The notes under the pieces are model-generated. The model searched no databases and was not told where the DNA came from. It saw nothing but the letters and a program-made list of their open reading frames with translations. The position numbers and the translations under genes are program-made. A stretch of DNA of 27,131 bases from Lachnospiraceae bacterium. Its GTDB lineage: Bacteria > Bacillota_A > Clostridia > Lachnospirales > Lachnospiraceae. The DNA lies in the NCBI GenBank assembly GCA_017435025.1, contig JAFSFU010000187.1, positions 1 through 27,131 on the forward strand, given 5' to 3'. Of the stretch, positions 23,679 to 27,131 are shown in pieces (the stretch's first letter is position 1; every line of letters begins with the position of its first letter).

Positions 23679-25112
23679 TCACTCTGCCTCATCTGCTCCT
23701 GAGTAACACCAACCTCCTGGAACCTTTTCTGGCTTTATTCCCAAATAAGTAAATTTCATTTTCCTTTTATCATCTCCGTACCGTAAGTATCGATATTCTT
23801 TCGGCATTCGCTCGTAAGCCATCAAAATATATGAATCAATGTATTCTTTGATATTGCTATAATAATGTTCGGCTGAATAAATTCTTGCATGTCCCATGAA
23901 TTCCCTCAACAACATCGGATTACAGCCATTAACGACCAGCCCTATGCATGCAATATGTCTTGTATCTCCTGCTCGAATACGGACAAGTTCATTATTATTT
24001 AGTACCATTCCACTCCGTTTACTCTCATGGTATTGTTCTAATGTCAAAACAGATATTTTGTATCTCAGAACAAAGATACGATATAATTCATCAAATAGAC
24101 GGTTCAAATAAATCTTTGTATATACTTTTGCCTCTTCTTCGTTTATACGATTCGCCATGGGCGAATGATATTTTACAGTCCAGAAACATCCATTTGGTTT
24201 TTTATCTTCTTTTGTAAGTTCTTCATAGTCTAAAAAGATCTTAGCAATGTCATCTATAATTGCATACTCATAGCAATCATAATCTTTAGACAATCTATAA
24301 CCGATTCCTCTTCCTCCACCTTTTAAATTGCTCCGCCTAACGGTAATATGATAACCATCGTAATCTTTACGCACAGGATGCTCTGGTAGAACACAAAACT
24401 CTGAAACTCTGATTGGTAAAAGCATTGATAAGTGATAGTATGCAAAAACTGGATAAAAATGTAACTTTTCAGCTCTGCTAGCATGTTCCCAAAAAATATC
24501 TAAATATTTGCCAAACAAAAAATAACTTTTGAATTCTGCCAGCTCCCGCTTTTTTCCTTTTGATTTTGATATGTAAAATAATTCAATTGTGTCATCATTG
24601 AATATATCCGCTATTTCAGACATTCCTGGAAGACTACAGTATTCAAAAAAGTTCGCACACAACGGTTTACTAATCGCATTGACCATTAGGGTTACAATCT
24701 TTTCATCAGATTTTTTCGATTTTAAAATATCTGGTTTTTTCATATATTCTGTAGCCACAATGATCTGTTTTATCAACTCCATTGCAAAATACAATGAGCT
24801 CAAATGGTACGATCCTAACTGAATAACTGCAAATGCCTTTAAGATATATATTAATGTTTCTCGTTTGTAGGATGGTTTTTTAGAATAGAAGTCTAATTCA
24901 CTAATTTCAAAGCTAAATGATTTTTTTTCTTTTTCATCATTCAAAATCCATACACTATCTGTAAAATCAGACAGAATCACACCTTCTTGTTTATATGCTG
25001 CAAATTTTTCCGCAACAATTTCCTTCACATCATCAGCCAATAAATCATTGATTTTTGTACTTAGAATCACTATGTCATCATTCAAATTTAATTTATACGC
25101 ACTATTCAGCAA
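23679..25112 (-). CDS. Tyrosine recombinase, third of the trio
   Basis: The 477-residue site-specific recombinase has its catalytic signature in the C-terminal half: box I arginine in YYHLSMLLPIRVSEFCVL (about residue 235), the box II motif in AGDTRHIACIGLVV (about 382-395), GH in LREFMGHARIYSAEHYYSN and the nucleophile tyrosine near 415. The canonical first histidine of HxxR is replaced by aspartate (GDTRH). The N-terminal half is a probable arm/core-binding domain. TTG 25112 is taken as start because GAGGTGA lies about 7 bases upstream; it overlaps the previous gene by 11 bases. It would cut and join element ends together with the other two recombinases. Confidence 0.82.
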   Translation of the reverse strand: MLNSAYKLNLNDDIVILSTKINDLLADDVKEIVAEKFAAYKQEGVILSDFTDSVWILNDEKEKKSFSFEISELDFYSKKPSYKRETLIYILKAFAVIQLGSYHLSSLYFAMELIKQIIVATEYMKKPDILKSKKSDEKIVTLMVNAISKPLCANFFEYCSLPGMSEIADIFNDDTIELFYISKSKGKKRELAEFKSYFLFGKYLDIFWEHASRAEKLHFYPVFAYYHLSMLLPIRVSEFCVLPEHPVRKDYDGYHITVRRSNLKGGGRGIGYRLSKDYDCYEYAIIDDIAKIFLDYEELTKEDKKPNGCFWTVKYHSPMANRINEEEAKVYTKIYLNRLFDELYRIFVLRYKISVLTLEQYHESKRSGMVLNNNELVRIRAGDTRHIACIGLVVNGCNPMLLREFMGHARIYSAEHYYSNIKEYIDSYILMAYERMPKEYRYLRYGDDKRKMKFTYLGIKPEKVPGGWCYSGADEAE

Positions 25113-26928
25113 GTAGTTTCACCTCACTATCCATTTTTTGAGTTTTTGTATTTAAGATTTCCACGTATACCTCAACTGGCCCTCCTGATTCTGCAATTGC
25201 CTTGAGAACCATCATCAGAGCCGGATAATATTCTGTTTTTATGAGTTCAACACCACGTTTTTTCATGCGTGGAGAACAGTCTTTTGTTTTTTCTGTAATA
25301 TCAACTATGCGATCTACCAATCGTCCAAATAGCTGCCTTGTATACACTTCATCACCACATCCCATGCAATGTTTGGGTTCAGGCTCCTTACATTTGTGTC
25401 CACATGCCATACGAGTACAATATAAATGTCGTTCCTTACCAACGGCAGATCCAGAGACCATACCAGAAAACAATTTACGTACAAAAAACATTGCCTGTTT
25501 CTTGTCTTTGTTAATTAATTCAATTAATTTCTTTTCATCTTCTTCAATCTGATTCTGTAAAATGATAGCTAACTTTCCCACCATTTCTACATCGTATGCA
25601 TCTGTTACTGCTCTAAGTTGAAGAATAGCCTCTGTTTGTGCTTTGACATCTAGTTCCTTATAAGCGTAACCAGCTCCAGCTTCAAGAACCTTAATTAACT
25701 GCGCCGATCCAATCCCTCGTTTCATTATCTCCAGCAGAACTTCATCTGTATTCAATTCATCCATTTTACAATCCAAATAGTACCACGTGCTCTCAGACAT
25801 ATTTCCCACATCACTTTTATGCGATCTCGCCAGACCTGGGACCAGATAGTACATCTTCGAATCATATACAGTCTGAGAGATATCTGCCAATTCCTGCATA
25901 AATCTCTTGTTTATGCTTCTTGTAGATAAGGATTTTGGACTACCACCATTTAGTCGTTTAACATTTTCTCCTAACAGGTCTACGAGATTTCGATAATTTA
26001 ATGTGATTTTCTTTGGAATAAATTCAGATTCTGGATTATAAAAATGTTGTAATGCGTTTATCGCCAAAATTGTTCCATAAATTTGTCGATATTCATTCGG
26101 TACAGTAAAACGCAAATTATCAACATCCCTATGTCTATTTTTCTTTGGTTTATATCCGATACGGTCAAACTTTTCTTCCAGTAAATAAACATATTTTTCT
26201 GCCTCTGCTTTTGTAAGTTCTCCTTTTTTCAAAGCGCATTCTAGATCTTCCGGCGAACCTATTATGCCTGAAACCGGAATAGATTTAATATCTCCAACTC
26301 TATGAGCGCATAGGAATAGTGTTGCTAATATCAACCAACGGTTGGCAGCACTCTTATCTTGCAGTGATTTTTTTATTAGTTCCGGTGTATATTTCGGATT
26401 AAATACAAGGATTGCAAGATTTATGTAATCTTCCAACTGCATTACATCATCCATTTTCTTCTGTTTCTTCTGTATAATCTTCACATCTGTCAGCTTATTA
26501 TTTCTATGAAGATTCTTTAGTAATTTGCCAAACAGACTTCTTTCTTCGCTGGCTTCCTCACCCAATTTCGACTGTACAACTTCAATATCATGAAAAGAGT
26601 ACTCTTCCAGATTTTTTTCCGGAATCAAATTCAAAACCAAACGCTTGTATCTACCAACCCATATTTTCATTTTCGGACATTTTTCTAAAATGTACTTTCG
26701 TGTTTCTTCCGGTATTTTACACTCCACCATCATGCGTTCCAGAGTCTCATATTCTTCATCATACCAATGTTGAACCGCTTCTCTTTGCTGCTTTAATAAT
26801 TCAGAAGAACTCCTGCAGTATGCTATTTGTTCTTTTTCTAAAATTGGATGACCATGCAATCTATTATCTTTTATGTTAACCATCTCCCTCAATCGATTTA
26901 AATACTTCTTCTGCCAGAAAAGTTCCAT
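25102..26928 (-). CDS. Tyrosine recombinase with C-terminal zinc-finger-like motif (TnpB-like), second of the trio
   Basis: The 608-residue length is close to TnpB of Tn554 (about 630). Box I is RWLILATLFLCAHRVGDIKS (arginine near 210). The distal catalytic segment reads GLARSHKSDVGNMSESTWYY (about 365-385), a compressed version of the usual HxxR...GH...Y block, with the likely nucleophile among its last tyrosines. Near 502-526 a cysteine/histidine cluster (YCTRMACGHKCKEPEPKHCM, then GCGDE) suggests a zinc finger, as in TnpB-type recombinases. ATG 26928 overlaps the first recombinase by 53 bases but has no ribosome site; ATG 26883 (overlap ATGGTTAA) is an alternative. Function as part of a recombinase complex is inferred from the family. 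Confidence 0.75.
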   Translation of the reverse strand: MELFWQKKYLNRLREMVNIKDNRLHGHPILEKEQIAYCRSSSELLKQQREAVQHWYDEEYETLERMMVECKIPEETRKYILEKCPKMKIWVGRYKRLVLNLIPEKNLEEYSFHDIEVVQSKLGEEASEERSLFGKLLKNLHRNNKLTDVKIIQKKQKKMDDVMQLEDYINLAILVFNPKYTPELIKKSLQDKSAANRWLILATLFLCAHRVGDIKSIPVSGIIGSPEDLECALKKGELTKAEAEKYVYLLEEKFDRIGYKPKKNRHRDVDNLRFTVPNEYRQIYGTILAINALQHFYNPESEFIPKKITLNYRNLVDLLGENVKRLNGGSPKSLSTRSINKRFMQELADISQTVYDSKMYYLVPGLARSHKSDVGNMSESTWYYLDCKMDELNTDEVLLEIMKRGIGSAQLIKVLEAGAGYAYKELDVKAQTEAILQLRAVTDAYDVEMVGKLAIILQNQIEEDEKKLIELINKDKKQAMFFVRKLFSGMVSGSAVGKERHLYCTRMACGHKCKEPEPKHCMGCGDEVYTRQLFGRLVDRIVDITEKTKDCSPRMKKRGVELIKTEYYPALMMVLKAIAESGGPVEVYVEILNTKTQKMDSEVKLLAE

Positions 26929-27131
26929 GAATTTTTACAACATGTTTATACATTGTTCGGAACTTGCCCTTATTACGAAGATATGTTGCGGATGACTGCG
27001 GCGACTTATCACCTCTCCAATACATTAATTTCTGTAAAACATCACTTCCCTTTTCTGATAAAACAATCTGTACAGAGAAGAAGTGGCGCATAATATGAGG
27101 AATCATTTGCGCAGTCAGCATCATATCCGCA
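26876..27131 (-). CDS. Tyrosine recombinase C-terminus (TnpA-like), first of the trio; 5' end outside window
   Basis: Only the last 84 codons are inside the window. They contain the catalytic box II (IPHIMRHFFSVQIVLSEKGS, HxxRH) and the nucleophile segment (LMYWRGDKSPQSSATYL), where the usual GH is GD and a nearby tryptophan may take the histidine role. This places it in the tyrosine recombinase superfamily and, by order, in the TnpA position. It ends inside the start of the next recombinase. The other element end and the rest of this gene should lie just beyond the right edge. Confidence 0.75.
   Translation of the reverse strand, partial: ADMMLTAQMIPHIMRHFFSVQIVLSEKGSDVLQKLMYWRGDKSPQSSATYLRNKGKFRTMYKHVVKIHGTFLAEEVFKSIEGDG

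Larger units (their letters stand above)
21074..27131 (-). mobile_element. Left part of a multi-recombinase integrated element
   Basis: Seven minus-strand genes with overlaps or gaps of only a few bases encode three tyrosine recombinases, two helical proteins and two zinc-ribbon proteins. The region is visibly more A+T-rich than the surface locus next to it. Three consecutive recombinases recall RIT elements, while a helix-turn-helix/coiled-coil protein after them recalls TnpC of Tn554. The left end should fall between about 21001 and 21300; the other end is outside the window. About 240 bases (21074-21312) carry no gene, only the short repeats listed separately. Confidence 0.65.

Noticed and set aside
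21074..27131. Calling the element a true Tn554
   Set aside because: Tn554 has two recombinases plus TnpC and inserts in radC; here there are three recombinases, extra genes and a surface-locus boundary, so only a distant relation is supported.
1..27131. tRNA or rRNA genes
   Set aside because: No cloverleaf with a GTTCRA-type T-arm and no rRNA-like conserved stretches were recognised by eye; a covariance scan was not possible.

Overview
The window looks like a chromosome segment of a spore-forming gut-type Firmicute, most likely Lachnospiraceae/Clostridia. This is inferred from two sporulation genes (yyaC and spmB), strong AGGAGG-type ribosome binding sites, a DUF5711-type protein, a giant SpaA-repeat wall-anchored protein and Clostridia-style cell-wall-binding repeats. 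I assigned all families by eye; no database search was possible.

Layout. Positions 1-5127 are all on the minus strand: the 5' part of a CBS/DRTGG manganese-dependent inorganic pyrophosphatase (runs off the left edge), a hairpin-rich intergenic patch, and an apparent operon of yyaC (spore protease family), a membrane LysM protein, a DUF5711 protein and the ROK glucokinase glcK. Positions 5218-9059 hold small housekeeping units: a nitroreductase with a good sigma-A promoter, a TDT-family transporter paired with a C-GCAxxG-C-C family redox-like protein, a MarR/FabT-like regulator with a palindrome over its own promoter, spmB without spmA, and an ArsC/Spx-family thioredoxin-fold protein.

Positions 9040-21073 hold a minus-strand cell-surface locus. 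It consists of a cell-wall-binding-repeat protein that seems to have lost its 5' end, a 3102-residue SpaA/Cna-B-type protein with a sortase-like anchor (IPRTG), and a 264-residue membrane-anchored partner.

Positions of about 21074-27131 are visibly more A+T-rich and hold the left part of an integrated element. Seven minus-strand genes are tightly packed or overlapping: three tyrosine recombinases (the first cut by the window edge), a 94-residue helical protein, a 250-residue helix-turn-helix/coiled-coil protein, and two proteins made of repeated zinc-ribbon units resembling DUF4379. The first genes recall Tn554/RIT-type multi-recombinase transposition modules; the zinc-ribbon pair at the end of the same operon is the most unusual part of the window. 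The element abuts the 5' side of the surface locus, and short direct repeats lie at this boundary. I infer that its insertion removed the signal peptide and promoter end of the first surface gene and may have cut the whole surface operon off from its original promoter.
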